Source of the DNA: CAYUNA01 sp047629355
GTDB lineage: Bacteria; Bacteroidota; Bacteroidia; Chitinophagales; Saprospiraceae
Direction: 5' to 3'
NCBI GenBank assembly: GCA_047629355.1
Contig: JBLHWU010000139.1
Location: 1 to 17,675 of the forward strand
Length of the DNA: 17,675 bases
This document shows positions 1 to 6,285 of this stretch, piece by piece (the first letter of the stretch is position 1; each line of letters starts with the position of its first letter). The notes beneath the pieces are model-generated. The model ran no database searches. It worked only from the letters and a program-made list of their open reading frames with translations, and had not been told where the DNA came from. The position numbers were made by a program, and so were the translations under genes.

Positions 1-309
1 CAGCAGGAGTTCATTTACTTGAACCATTTAAAGCAACAAAAAATAACCCGCTAAAATCAATTTCAAAAAGACTTCAATCATTGGGTTTCTCGTGTTCGTA
101 TTACCGTAGAAAATGCCATTGGTTCTATCAAAAGATGTCGATTAGTGAAAGAAAAATGGCGCGGCAAAATTCTTGAACGGATTGACCGTTGCATGGAAAT
201 TGCTGCTGGTTTACACAATTTGTGTATCGTTACACGAAAAACGACCTATGAAAAGGCTGAAAAACGCATTGATGAACTGCTTTTTTTTAGCCTTATTCAG
301 AAAGTCTAA
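1..309 (+). pseudogene. IS5-type (DDE_Tnp_4-like) transposase, 3' fragment with a frameshift
   Basis: The C-terminal end of an IS transposase runs in from the left window edge. From about 64 to the TAA at 307-309 the first frame reads FNHWVSRVRITVENAIGSIK and later AAGLHNLC. This matches the final part of the DDE domain of IS5-type transposases, with the last catalytic Glu in the VEN block. Upstream the same frame has a stop at 52-54, while the third frame reads AGVHLLEPFKATKNNPLKS, the expected preceding segment. The two halves join if one base is removed near 61-69 (a TTT followed by A5), so there is an apparent 1-base insertion. Some IS5 subgroups use programmed frameshifting, but this position is far downstream of the usual site, so decay or a sequence error is more likely. 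No terminal inverted repeat could be identified after the stop. Confidence 0.75.
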
Positions 310-326
310 TACAAGATTTATTTAAA

Positions 327-1097
327 ATGAATTATTATCAAAAATTGATTATCCATACTTTATTGCTTGTTTTGTCAATAAGCGCACAAGCTCAAATTGT
401 CAATGTTGAAAATAAGCGAACGCACCAGCAAGATACTTCTGGCGTGTTTGGAAACGTAGATTTAGGCGTCAACTTAGTTGAAAACGGTAGCACCATTTTG
501 ACCCTTCGCAGCGGGGCACAAGTCGAGTGGCTGAAAGGCAAAAATCTCTGGTTGTCTTCAACGAATTTTAACTTGGTCAGAGTGCAGGAAGACCGCTTTG
601 TTAACAATGGTTTTCAGCATTTACGGTACAATTATAATTTTAATAAGCGATGGACTTATGAGGCATTCGGGCAGTTGCAATTCAACGAAAAAACGCGGAT
701 AAAATTACGAGCTTTAGCAGGTACAGGTGGACGCTTAACCTTGGCAAATAAAGATAAATCTAAGGCTTTTTGGGGAATGGCATACATGTTTGAGTTCAAT
801 GAGATTTCGGACACGAATATCATCAATCGTGACCATCGACTGTCCACTTATTTATCTTTTAATTGGCAACCTTTAAATAATTTGACGTTCTCGGGCACAT
901 CTTATTATCAACCGATTTTAAATGATTTTGGGAATGGACGATTGTCTTCCTTGTTGATGTTGCAATTAAATATTACCGATAAGTTATCCTTTAAAACGAC
1001 TTTTCAAATAACCTACGATGGGCAATTGAAAAGAGATGCTCCAGGTGTGCCAGCAACGACTTATAGTCTAATCAATGGACTGCGATGGGATTTTTAA
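327..1097 (+). CDS. DUF481-like outer-membrane beta-barrel protein
   Basis: A 256-residue exported protein. Residues 1-23 form a signal peptide (basic start, LLLVLSISAQAQ, likely cleavage after AQA). The rest is built of alternating aromatic strands (for example LRYNYNFNKRWTYEAFGQLQ) typical of small outer-membrane barrels, and it ends in RWDF, with the terminal Phe common for barrel insertion. The pattern resembles DUF481/YdiY-type proteins; this is recognition by eye. Ligand and role are unknown. The ATG is only 17 bases after the stop of the transposase remnant, so the gene's original upstream region was probably replaced by the insertion, and its promoter may lie in or at the end of the IS. 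No Shine-Dalgarno sequence is visible, as usual for the phylum. A long repeat-filled gap follows. Confidence 0.75.
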   Translation: MNYYQKLIIHTLLLVLSISAQAQIVNVENKRTHQQDTSGVFGNVDLGVNLVENGSTILTLRSGAQVEWLKGKNLWLSSTNFNLVRVQEDRFVNNGFQHLRYNYNFNKRWTYEAFGQLQFNEKTRIKLRALAGTGGRLTLANKDKSKAFWGMAYMFEFNEISDTNIINRDHRLSTYLSFNWQPLNNLTFSGTSYYQPILNDFGNGRLSSLLMLQLNITDKLSFKTTFQITYDGQLKRDAPGVPATTYSLINGLRWDF

Positions 1098-1267
1098 AGT
1101 GGTACGGGTTGCGGTCAGAGCTGTTAAGTTCTATTCTCTTTAGATGTTTTCGAAGCGAGGCTACCGCAAATTTTTAGTTTGCGCTCGTCGTGTTTGATAG
1201 ACAATCAGGTTAAAAAGTAATAATTACTAAAAACTCAACAGATTTTCAGATTGATTGGTGACTTAGG

Positions 1268-1330
1268 AACGGTAAAAAAATAAGGGCAAAAGAAATACAG
1301 GAGAGTCGGGGAAGTTATTTTTTTACTGTT
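1268..1330. repeat. 63-bp imperfect palindrome with 16-bp arms
   Basis: AACGGTAAAAAAATAA at 1268-1283 matches the reverse complement of 1315-1330 at 15 of 16 positions, with a 31-base centre. It ends four bases before the MITE-like element. A sequence like its right half (GTTATTTTTT then CGTTAC) recurs at 4904-4921, so it may be a small repeat family. No coding potential is visible. Confidence 0.5.
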
Positions 1331-1333
1331 ACA

Positions 1334-1496
1334 TAGGAACGCGAATTAAATAAAGTTACTTTTTTGAGCGCGCGTTTTCGTTTCTAGTTTTTGCTTTAAA
1401 AGTGCGATTTATGTTGATATAATGAGCATTTTTAAAGTGAAAAATATGGACTAAATATCCGCTCAAAAATGTAAGATTATTTATTTCGCGTTCCTA
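1334..1496. mobile_element. MITE-like element, copy 1 (163 bp)
   Basis: A non-coding element with long terminal inverted repeats. The first 37 bases (from TAGGAACGCGAATTAAATAA) match the reverse complement of the last 37 at 33 positions. An inner stem pairs 1394-1405 with 1426-1437 (12 pairs, one of them G-T) around a 20-base loop. The core 1402-1427 is identical to 8711-8736 in a second copy elsewhere in this window. Both copies are almost the same length. The ends start and finish with TA, which would fit a TA target duplication of an IS630/mariner-type mobiliser, but no transposase with matching ends is present, so the mobiliser is unknown. The whole element could fold into one long hairpin as DNA or RNA. 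Confidence 0.75.
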
Positions 1497-1503
1497 AAGG
1501 GAG

Positions 1504-1548
1504 TTTGAGGGATAAAAGTGGTTTGCAAAACTGCTTTTATCCCTCAAA
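1504..1548. repeat. Triloop hairpin, copy 1 (TTGAGGGA family)
   Basis: A 21-bp stem pairs 1504-1524 with 1528-1548 around a GCA loop, with two G-T pairs. The left arm reads TTTGAGGGATAAAAGTGGTT. A related hairpin lies at 12488-12534 with the same outer TTGAGGGA and inner GGTTT but a different middle, which stays complementary. No T-run follows, so it is not a classic intrinsic terminator. It starts eight bases after MITE copy 1. Confidence 0.75.
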
Positions 1549-1556
1549 ACCCCACT

Positions 1557-1577
1557 CGCGCTGCCGCAGGCAGCGCG
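1557..1577. repeat. GC-rich triloop hairpin
   Basis: A perfect 9-bp stem (CGCGCTGCC with its complement GGCAGCGCG) surrounds a GCA loop. It is strikingly GC-rich for this AT-rich intergenic region. No T-run follows on the plus strand. It could help end transcripts from either side, or it could be a REP-type repeat; the sequence does not decide. Confidence 0.5.
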
Positions 1578-1711
1578 CATTGTATTCTATGAAGCTCGAA
1601 AATCTTACGATTCTCTCGCTTCTTAAACTTTAAACAAACTTACTTTACAGCGTACTGAACCCAAGCTGAATTAAGAAAGTAATAGAACTTAAGAGCTGTC
1701 CACAACTCGAA

Positions 1712-2293
1712 TTACGTAACTCGCAACTTATTCACATACGCGATGACCTCTGGGAAAAACTCATTAAATTCCGCTTCAAATAAATCATAATCCGCTTTCA
1801 AACTTTCTACCGAATTATTCAACAGTAGTGGCTGCGAAACCCGTGTTTTCATCCGTTCAAAAACGTAGCGCAAACCATCATCCCATCCATATTTGATTAA
1901 CCAATTATCAGCAATCATTTCAGGCAAGCGGGCGCCAATTTTTGCAGGTAAAATATCGCGGTTTTTAGTCAAAATGGCATACACTTTTTTAGTATAATCT
2001 GTGATTGGTTCGTCCGAATATTTTTCCCAATTATTAGCTAAAAGATAGTCAAATAGCACATCCAAAACCACGGGCGCATATTTTCCATGATTGGCACGAA
2101 GCCGATGTGTCCCTTTTCTAACAACGAGATGATTGTCGGTATAATAATCAATTTTTCGGTGTAAATGAATTCCCTTTTGGACACCTTCCGAATAATTGGG
2201 GACCTCGCGATTGCGGATGAAATCAGCGATAAAATTGCCAATCAGCAAGTCTTCGTCCTCTCCAGATAAGTATAAATGTGCTAAGAAATTCAC
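1712..2293 (-). CDS. acpH: Acyl-carrier-protein phosphodiesterase (AcpH/YajB, DUF479) family
   Basis: 193 residues, close to the family's usual length. In E. coli AcpH removes the 4'-phosphopantetheine arm from acyl carrier protein, giving apo-ACP. The start MNFLAHLYLS is the family signature. The conserved metal-site-like residues are all present: GNFIADFIRN (Asp24), GIHLHRKIDYYTD at 41-53 (His43, His45, Asp49, Asp53), His55, and HGKYAPVVLDVLFDYLL at 69-85 (His69, Asp78, Asp82). The start codon is GTG (2291-2293), supported by the exact family N-terminus; no ribosome-binding site is visible. The gene is divergent from ychF, and a large hairpin at 2317-2384 sits in its upstream region. The biochemical role is inferred from family; several DUF479 proteins have not been tested. 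Confidence 0.85.
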   Translation of the reverse strand: MNFLAHLYLSGEDEDLLIGNFIADFIRNREVPNYSEGVQKGIHLHRKIDYYTDNHLVVRKGTHRLRANHGKYAPVVLDVLFDYLLANNWEKYSDEPITDYTKKVYAILTKNRDILPAKIGARLPEMIADNWLIKYGWDDGLRYVFERMKTRVSQPLLLNNSVESLKADYDLFEAEFNEFFPEVIAYVNKLRVT

Positions 2294-2316
2294 AGATTTA
2301 GGTTTAATATTTTGAT

Positions 2317-2384
2317 GTAGCGGCTACTTTAGCTACCAAGTTGCCTGTATATGCTTGCAGCTTGGCAGCTAAAGCAGCCGCTAC
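2317..2384. repeat. 28-bp-stem hairpin between acpH and ychF
   Basis: The left arm 2317-2344 (GTAGCGGCTACTTTAGCTAC, then CAAGTTGC) matches the reverse complement of 2357-2384 at 25 of 28 positions, with a 12-base loop. Two of the three mismatches would be G-U pairs in a minus-strand transcript, that is, in the possible leader of acpH. It is REP-like and no second copy is present in this window. It may act as a 5'-leader structure, as an insulator between the divergent genes, or simply be an inserted repeat. Confidence 0.65.
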
Positions 2385-2449
2385 AAAATCAATTTCGGCA
2401 AAAATAGTCGAATTTTTGACTTAAATCACGCCAAAAATTAATAAAATAA

Positions 2450-2457
2450 TATCTTTG
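2450..2457 (+). promoter_or_regulatory. Bacteroidota -7 promoter element for ychF
   Basis: TATCTTTG followed by CGCCGC is a perfect match to the TAnnTTTG -7 box used by the primary sigma factor of Bacteroidota. It lies about 160 bases upstream of the ychF ATG. No well-spaced -33 TTTG was found (the nearest TTG, at 2416-2418, is too far away). It implies a leader of roughly 150 nt containing the 18-nt tandem repeat. Confidence 0.6.
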
Positions 2458-2553
2458 CGCCGCTTTAAAATAACGGTAAGGTTTTTGGCTTTTAATTTAA
2501 GCAAAAATCTATTCTTTAAAAATACTTGAAAGTTAAGGTTAGCACAAGAAACG

Positions 2554-2616
2554 AGCAATCGAGAAAATCGAAGCAATCAAGCTAATCGAATCAATCAAGA
2601 AATTGAATCAATCAAA
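2554..2616 (+). repeat. 18-nt imperfect tandem repeat directly before the ychF start codon
   Basis: Four successive units are visible: AGCAATCGAGAAAATCGA (2554-2571), AGCAATCAAGCTAATCGA (2572-2589), a 17-base ATCAATCAAGAAATTGA (2590-2606) and a partial ATCAATCAAA (2607-2616) that runs into the ATG. The stretch is A-rich and unstructured, as favoured around start codons in a phylum that seldom uses Shine-Dalgarno pairing. The frame through it is open, but no ATG lies in it and the family N-terminus is at 2617, so it is treated as leader. Confidence 0.65.
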
Positions 2617-3714
2617 ATGGCATTACAGTGTGGAATTGTCGGCTTGCCGAATGTTGGAAAATCTACTTTATTCAATGCGTTGACCAATGCAAAAGCGTTG
2701 GCTGCGAATTATCCGTTTGCGACGAAAGACCCGAATTTGGGCGTGATTACGGTACCAGATGACCGTTTGGCGAAGTTGTCAGATATCGTGAATCCGCAAA
2801 AGATTTTACCGACGACCATTGATATTTTGGACATCGCAGGCTTGATTAAGGGTGCAAGTAAAGGCGAAGGATTGGGTAACCAGTTTTTGGGCAATATCCG
2901 TGAAGTCGATGCGATTATTCACGTTGTTCGATGTTTTGACGACGACAATGTGGTGCATGTTGACGGTAGTGTTGACTCGGTTCGGGATAAGGAAATCATT
3001 GATACGGAATTACTTTTTAAAGACATTGAAACGGCGGAAAAACGTTTTGATAAATTGAAAAAAGGCGCGAAAGGTGGTGGAAAAGACGAGAAGCGACTGG
3101 TGGAAATTGGACAAGAAATTATTGACCACTTGATGGCTGGCAAGCCTGGTCGTTCTTTAGAATTGGACGAAACAGGCGAGGAGATTTTGAGCGAAATGAT
3201 GTTGTTGACTTCCAAGCCCGTTTTATATGTTTGTAATGTAGACGAAGAAAGTGTACTGACTGGAAATGTGCACACCGAACGCTTGAAAGAGTTGGTGAAA
3301 CCTGAAAAAGCGGAGGTTATTTTAATCTCAGCGGCTATCGAAGCAGACATCGTGGAACTGGAAGATCCAGAAGAACGAATGATGTTTTTGGAAGAAATGG
3401 GCTTGACGGAACCAGGTGTTAATAAAGTAATTCAAGCAGGTTATAAATTGCTGAATTTGATTACTTATTTCACGGCAGGTGAAAAAGAAGTGCGAGCGTG
3501 GACTATTCAAGAAGGTTGGAAAGCACCGAAAGCAGCGAGTGTAATTCATACTGATTTTGAAAAAGGATTCATTCGGGCAGAGGTCATTAAATATGCAGAT
3601 TATATCCAATATGGCTCAGAAGCTGCGGTAAAAGAAGCAGGAAAAATGGGCGTTGAAGGTAAGGAATATGTAGTGGGAGATGGAGATGTGATGCACTTTA
3701 GATTTAATGTGTAA
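2617..3714 (+). CDS. ychF: YchF/OLA1-type redox-responsive P-loop ATPase
   Basis: 365 residues, the normal length. It is an Obg-related P-loop protein that prefers ATP and associates with ribosomes; in E. coli it is linked to the oxidative stress response. The G1 motif GLPNVGKS is at 9-16 and the G3 block DIAGLIKGASKGEGLGNQFL begins at 72. The G4 position reads NVDE at 207-210 instead of NKxD, which is what relaxes guanine specificity in this subfamily. A helical region lies at about 125-195 (KGGGKDEKR) and the C-terminal TGS domain at about 281-365 (ITYFTAGEKEVRAWTI, ending VMHFRFNV). The start MALQCGIVGLPNVGKS is the canonical one. It is monocistronic by appearance: its own promoter at 2450 and a strong terminator right after the stop. 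Confidence 0.97.
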   Translation: MALQCGIVGLPNVGKSTLFNALTNAKALAANYPFATKDPNLGVITVPDDRLAKLSDIVNPQKILPTTIDILDIAGLIKGASKGEGLGNQFLGNIREVDAIIHVVRCFDDDNVVHVDGSVDSVRDKEIIDTELLFKDIETAEKRFDKLKKGAKGGGKDEKRLVEIGQEIIDHLMAGKPGRSLELDETGEEILSEMMLLTSKPVLYVCNVDEESVLTGNVHTERLKELVKPEKAEVILISAAIEADIVELEDPEERMMFLEEMGLTEPGVNKVIQAGYKLLNLITYFTAGEKEVRAWTIQEGWKAPKAASVIHTDFEKGFIRAEVIKYADYIQYGSEAAVKEAGKMGVEGKEYVVGDGDVMHFRFNV

Positions 3715-3720
3715 TAGAAT

Positions 3721-3760
3721 AAAAAATAGGGTGCATTGTTAAAATGCACCCTATTTTTTT
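3721..3760 (+). terminator. Intrinsic terminator after ychF
   Basis: AAAAAATAGGGTGCATT pairs with AAATGCACCCTATTTTTT around a short GTTA-centred loop, followed by a T-run. It starts seven bases after the ychF stop. The flanking A-run makes it potentially bidirectional. Confidence 0.9.
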
Positions 3761-3761
3761 T

Positions 3762-3796
3762 ATAAAAAAATATCCACCGAGGTTCAGTCGGTAGAT
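3762..3796 (-). terminator. Minus-strand terminator of the broken GIN-domain gene
   Basis: Read on the minus strand, ATCTACCGA (3796-3788) pairs with TCGGTGGAT (3780-3772) with one mismatch around a 7-base loop, followed by a run of seven T. It ends transcription of the leftward pseudogene, back to back with the ychF terminator. Confidence 0.65.
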
Positions 3797-3824
3797 GTTT
3801 GAAAAATATGTTTACTAAATTATT

Positions 3825-4677
3825 CTATTTAATTGATTTTCTGAACAGAGCACCGCTATTCGTATTTTGCTTCGTCTTCGTATCTCCATGATAGCGTACC
3901 GTCGAGCCATCACTTAAAGTGGCTAACATACTATGACTAACTTCTAATTCAAAACTGGAGGATGATGACTCTATCAAATTTGCCGATGTAACTGCAAATG
4001 CTTCCCCCTTGAATTCTGAACATGAAGCCCCGAAGCCTAGCAAGCCCTTCGCAGTACCTGGTTAATTACTACGCGTTACTTACATGTTCTGTTTTCAATG
4101 ATTGAAAATATAACTCTCCACCTGATTTTAAAATCAAAGCGGTCTTTATTTCCGTTGTCACCTCTTGCTCAAACTTGACTACCGAGCTTGAACTGACATT
4201 CATTGATAAGGTTGTTGTCGTCAAGTCTTGTAGCTTCACATCTGAACCTGCTGAAGCATCTATCTGTACATTTTTTCCATCAAAACTATCCGTCGTTTTG
4301 ATGCTTGAAGAGCTATGTGCCTTCAAATATTCCAAACGTGGCATGGTGAGGTTTGCCTTGATTGAATTAATGGAAGTTCCTGGTTTCTATCGGATAATTA
4401 GCACATTATCTTCGACTATTGTTTCAATGGGTTCTAAAAGATTGCTTTCGGCTTTTAGGTTGACCCTGTTCTCACCTTTTGACAATTTGACTTGAATGCC
4501 ACTCCCTACTCTCAAGCTCGTAAAAGGTGGTACTTGGGGATATTGTTCGCTCATTTCTCCATTGCCTTGGACACTCTTTTTTTTAGGGAAATCAAATGAA
4601 AAATGCCCTATAAGAACCAAGCTAAAAATCGAAATAGCTATAGTACTAACTATTTTATTTCTTAAAAACTGTCGATA
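3825..4677 (-). pseudogene. Decayed DUF2807/GIN-domain (putative head-domain adhesin) gene
   Basis: Three consecutive minus-strand reading segments together make one exported beta-helical protein of the GIN/DUF2807 type. The first (4620-4387) has FTSLRVGSGIQVKLSKGEN and NVLIIR; the second (to 4069) has MPRLEYLKAHSSSSI and SAGSDVKL; the third (4043-3825) ends with the family's TLSDGSTVRYHGDTKTK. The first two are in the same frame, separated only by a TAG at 4387-4389. The third is in another frame, so a frameshift lies between about 4044 and 4066, next to TAG-TAA. The hydrophobic signal segment (IVSTIAISIFSLVLIG) extends upstream of the apparent TTG start to about 4677 without an ATG, so the start also seems lost. 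Function before decay is unknown; surface attachment is only a family guess. Confidence 0.7.
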
Positions 4678-4861
4678 GAGTGTACTACATTAGCGGCATC
4701 ACTTTTCGATTTACGACTTCGGTTGAACGTTTTTTGATATAAAATTTTTTATACCCGCTATAATTTTACACCTTTGTTATGTTTTTTTACTTCTTATACT
4801 AACTATCCATTCTAAATACTTTCTTGAATCGTTAGATTCAAGATGATTCCTCTTGTTTCCA

Positions 4862-4925
4862 AAAGTGAAAAATGAGGGAAATTTGCCCTGTCTAAATGGC
4901 GGAGTTATTTTTTATCGTTACTAAG
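4862..4925. repeat. Rearranged partial repeat related to the MITE-like element
   Basis: AAAGTGAAAAATGAGG at 4862-4877 is identical to 8743-8758 in MITE copy 2 and is followed by a CCTGTC at a similar distance. The next part (GTTATTTTTT at 4904, then CGTTAC) resembles the right arm of the palindrome at 1314-1330. It therefore looks like a diverged junction of two repeat types. The remainder of the gap 4679-4985 holds no gene. A loose TTTG-type -7 box (CACCTTTG, one mismatch, near 4769-4777) might serve the marR gene. Confidence 0.45.
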
Positions 4926-4985
4926 TAACTTAATTTTTCACTGTTACCAAATTAGATTTTAATTTTAGACCTCATAACAAATAAT

Positions 4986-5438
4986 ATGCAAATAGAAGAT
5001 GCTATTAAACAGAAAAAGCCTTTTAAAAACGAGAGACACCGGGCAATTATTAATCTGTTATACACAACCAATATGGTACGTGATCGGAATAAATCTATCT
5101 TGAAAGAATTTGGTTTAACCATGCAGCAATACAATGTCTTGCGGATATTGCGTGGAGCTGGAAAACCGATTTCTACGCGAATTATTCGCCAGCGGTTATT
5201 AGATAAAATGGCGGATGCTTCTCGTTTGGTTGACCGAATTACACAGAAAAACTTGGTGGAACGTACGTCATGTGCGAATGACAAACGGTTGGTAGATGTT
5301 AGTTTGTCTGAAGAAGGGGAAGCATTATTGCTAAAAATTGATAACAAGCATCCAGAAATGTATGATTTGCTCGGGTCGTTGACGGAGGAGGAAGCTAAAA
5401 TATTGAATAATTTACTGGATAAAGTTCGATTGGATTAA
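4986..5438 (+). CDS. MarR-family transcriptional regulator
   Basis: A 150-residue winged-helix repressor-type protein of normal length. N-terminal dimerisation helices cover residues 1-40. The winged-helix core spans about 43-118: GLTMQQYNVLRILRGAG, a recognition-helix region DKMADASRLVDRITQKNLVE, and a wing ANDKRLVDVSLSEEG with the conserved Asp-Lys-Arg. C-terminal helices end in LDKVRLD and complete the dimer. The ATG is at 4986 after an A-rich leader. It lies 100 bases upstream of a secreted YceI gene in the same direction, an arrangement often seen in Bacteroidota. Control of yceI is a reasonable guess, but the ligand and operator are not evident. No clear palindromic operator was found in 5439-5538. 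Confidence 0.9.
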   Translation: MQIEDAIKQKKPFKNERHRAIINLLYTTNMVRDRNKSILKEFGLTMQQYNVLRILRGAGKPISTRIIRQRLLDKMADASRLVDRITQKNLVERTSCANDKRLVDVSLSEEGEALLLKIDNKHPEMYDLLGSLTEEEAKILNNLLDKVRLD

Positions 5439-5538
5439 CTGCGTTTTAAAGAAAAACGGCTAAGGGTTAATCTTTTTCAATGCGAACGATGTTTAAACAC
5501 TGACTATTAAATTTTTTCACTGATTTAAATTTAAAAAA

Positions 5539-6120
5539 ATGACAAAAAATTCATTCTTAGCTTTATTTTTTATCGCCTTTGGTTTGGCCGCAGTCGCTTT
5601 CACCAATCCTGTTGAAACTATAAAAATTAATACCGAAAAAAGCGTCGTTTCGTGGAAAGGTTATAAAGTGACAGGCGAACATGCAGGGACGATAGCCGTT
5701 AAAAATGGTGAACTGACTTTTGATAATGGAAAATTAACGGGAGGTTCGTTTGATATTGATATGACTACGATTACTTGCACAGACTTGGAGGGCGATTGGG
5801 CGAAAAAATTGGAAGGACACTTGAAATCTGCGGACTTCTTTGGTGTTGAAAATCATCCGACCGCAAAATTTGTCATCACAAAAGTAGCCAGTCGAGGTGC
5901 AGCAGGGGAGTATAAAATCACAGGAAATCTGAGCATTAAAGACATTACTAAGGAGATTAGATTTAATGCGACGGCTTCAAAAACAGGCGCGACAGCGGAA
6001 ATTCAATTAGACCGCACCGATTTTGATGTAAAATATGGTTCTGGCAGTTTTTTCGATAGCTTGGGCGATAAAACAATTTACGACGAATTTGATTTAAATG
6101 TTAAATTAATGCTCAATTAA
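5539..6120 (+). CDS. Secreted YceI-family lipid-binding protein
   Basis: 193 residues. A signal peptide (residues 1 to about 20, LALFFIAFGLAAVAF) is followed by a complete YceI domain, an extended lipocalin-like barrel that binds isoprenoid or other amphipathic molecules in the periplasm. Family features are INTEKSVVSWKGYKVTGEHAG near the start, GGSFDIDMTTITCTDLEG, the HLKSADFFGVENHPTAKFVI block, GNLSIKDITKEIRF, and the C-terminal RTDFDVKYGSGSFFDSLGDK. The mature protein binds its ligand non-covalently in known homologues; the ligand here is unknown. It follows a MarR gene and ends at a terminator that lies inside the 3' end of the convergent flippase gene. Confidence 0.92.
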   Translation: MTKNSFLALFFIAFGLAAVAFTNPVETIKINTEKSVVSWKGYKVTGEHAGTIAVKNGELTFDNGKLTGGSFDIDMTTITCTDLEGDWAKKLEGHLKSADFFGVENHPTAKFVITKVASRGAAGEYKITGNLSIKDITKEIRFNATASKTGATAEIQLDRTDFDVKYGSGSFFDSLGDKTIYDEFDLNVKLMLN

Positions 6121-6179
6121 TTTTAAAAAATCACTGTTATAACAACAGGTTCAGTTCTTTGTTATATATTTGTGTTCAG

Positions 6180-6211
6180 GTACTCATGTATGATTTTTAT
6201 CATATCAGTAC
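6180..6211. repeat. Hairpin in the yceI 3' region, preceded by a promoter-like box
   Basis: GTACTCATGTATGAT pairs with ATCATATCAGTAC, with a C-C mismatch and a 2-base bulge, around a TTTT loop. A perfect TATATTTG -7-type box at 6165-6172 precedes it but no -33 element is seen. It could be a 3' UTR structure of yceI or a small RNA ending at the terminator 6248-6285. In such AT-rich DNA the box may be chance. Confidence 0.3.
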
Positions 6212-6247
6212 AGGCTAAATGTTAAATTTGTACCCCGAATTTAATTG

Positions 6248-6285
6248 ATGGAAGATTAAGCGTTTGTGCTTGTTCTTCCATTTTT
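6248..6285 (+). terminator. Intrinsic terminator for yceI, overlapping the flippase 3' end
   Basis: ATGGAAGA (6248-6255) pairs with TCTTCCAT (6274-6281). An inner AAGC/GCTT pair (6258-6261 with 6268-6271) closes the loop, and T5 follows on the plus strand. The position inside the last codons of the convergent gene means the two mRNAs overlap at their 3' ends. Confidence 0.65.

Larger units (their letters stand above)
1108..1704. repeat. Outer inverted repeat bounding a repeat-stacked non-coding region
   Basis: The region between the barrel gene and acpH has no convincing gene. It is bounded by an imperfect inverted repeat. The core AGCTGTTAAGTTCTATT at 1119-1135 matches the reverse complement of 1682-1698 at 16 of 17 positions. 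Weaker similarity continues outward (GTTGCGGTCAG on the left, GTTGTGGACAG on the right in reverse complement). Inside lie a short palindrome (1268-1330), a MITE-like element (1334-1496), a triloop hairpin (1504-1548) and a GC-rich hairpin (1557-1577). I see nothing in 1578-1680. Whether the outer repeat marks one composite insertion or is a separate repeat pair is inference. Confidence 0.5.

Noticed and set aside
61..69. Programmed frameshift in the transposase
   Set aside because: The position is near the C-terminal end of the DDE domain, not at the site used by known two-frame IS5-group elements, and no slippery heptamer is evident.
1707..1731. AACTCG-type short repeats at the end of the acpH gene (and a similar string near 7287)
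   Set aside because: Too short and partly inside coding sequence; probably low-complexity coincidence.
4175..4678. Two plus-strand frames opposite the broken GIN-domain gene
   Set aside because: They are shadows: the minus-strand product has clear GIN-domain sequence, and the plus frames have no family character.
6165..6172. A perfect TATATTTG box in the yceI-flippase convergent gap
   Set aside because: No -33 element, no plus-strand gene downstream, and similar boxes arise by chance in this AT-rich DNA (another at 6223-6230). Mentioned only with the hairpin.
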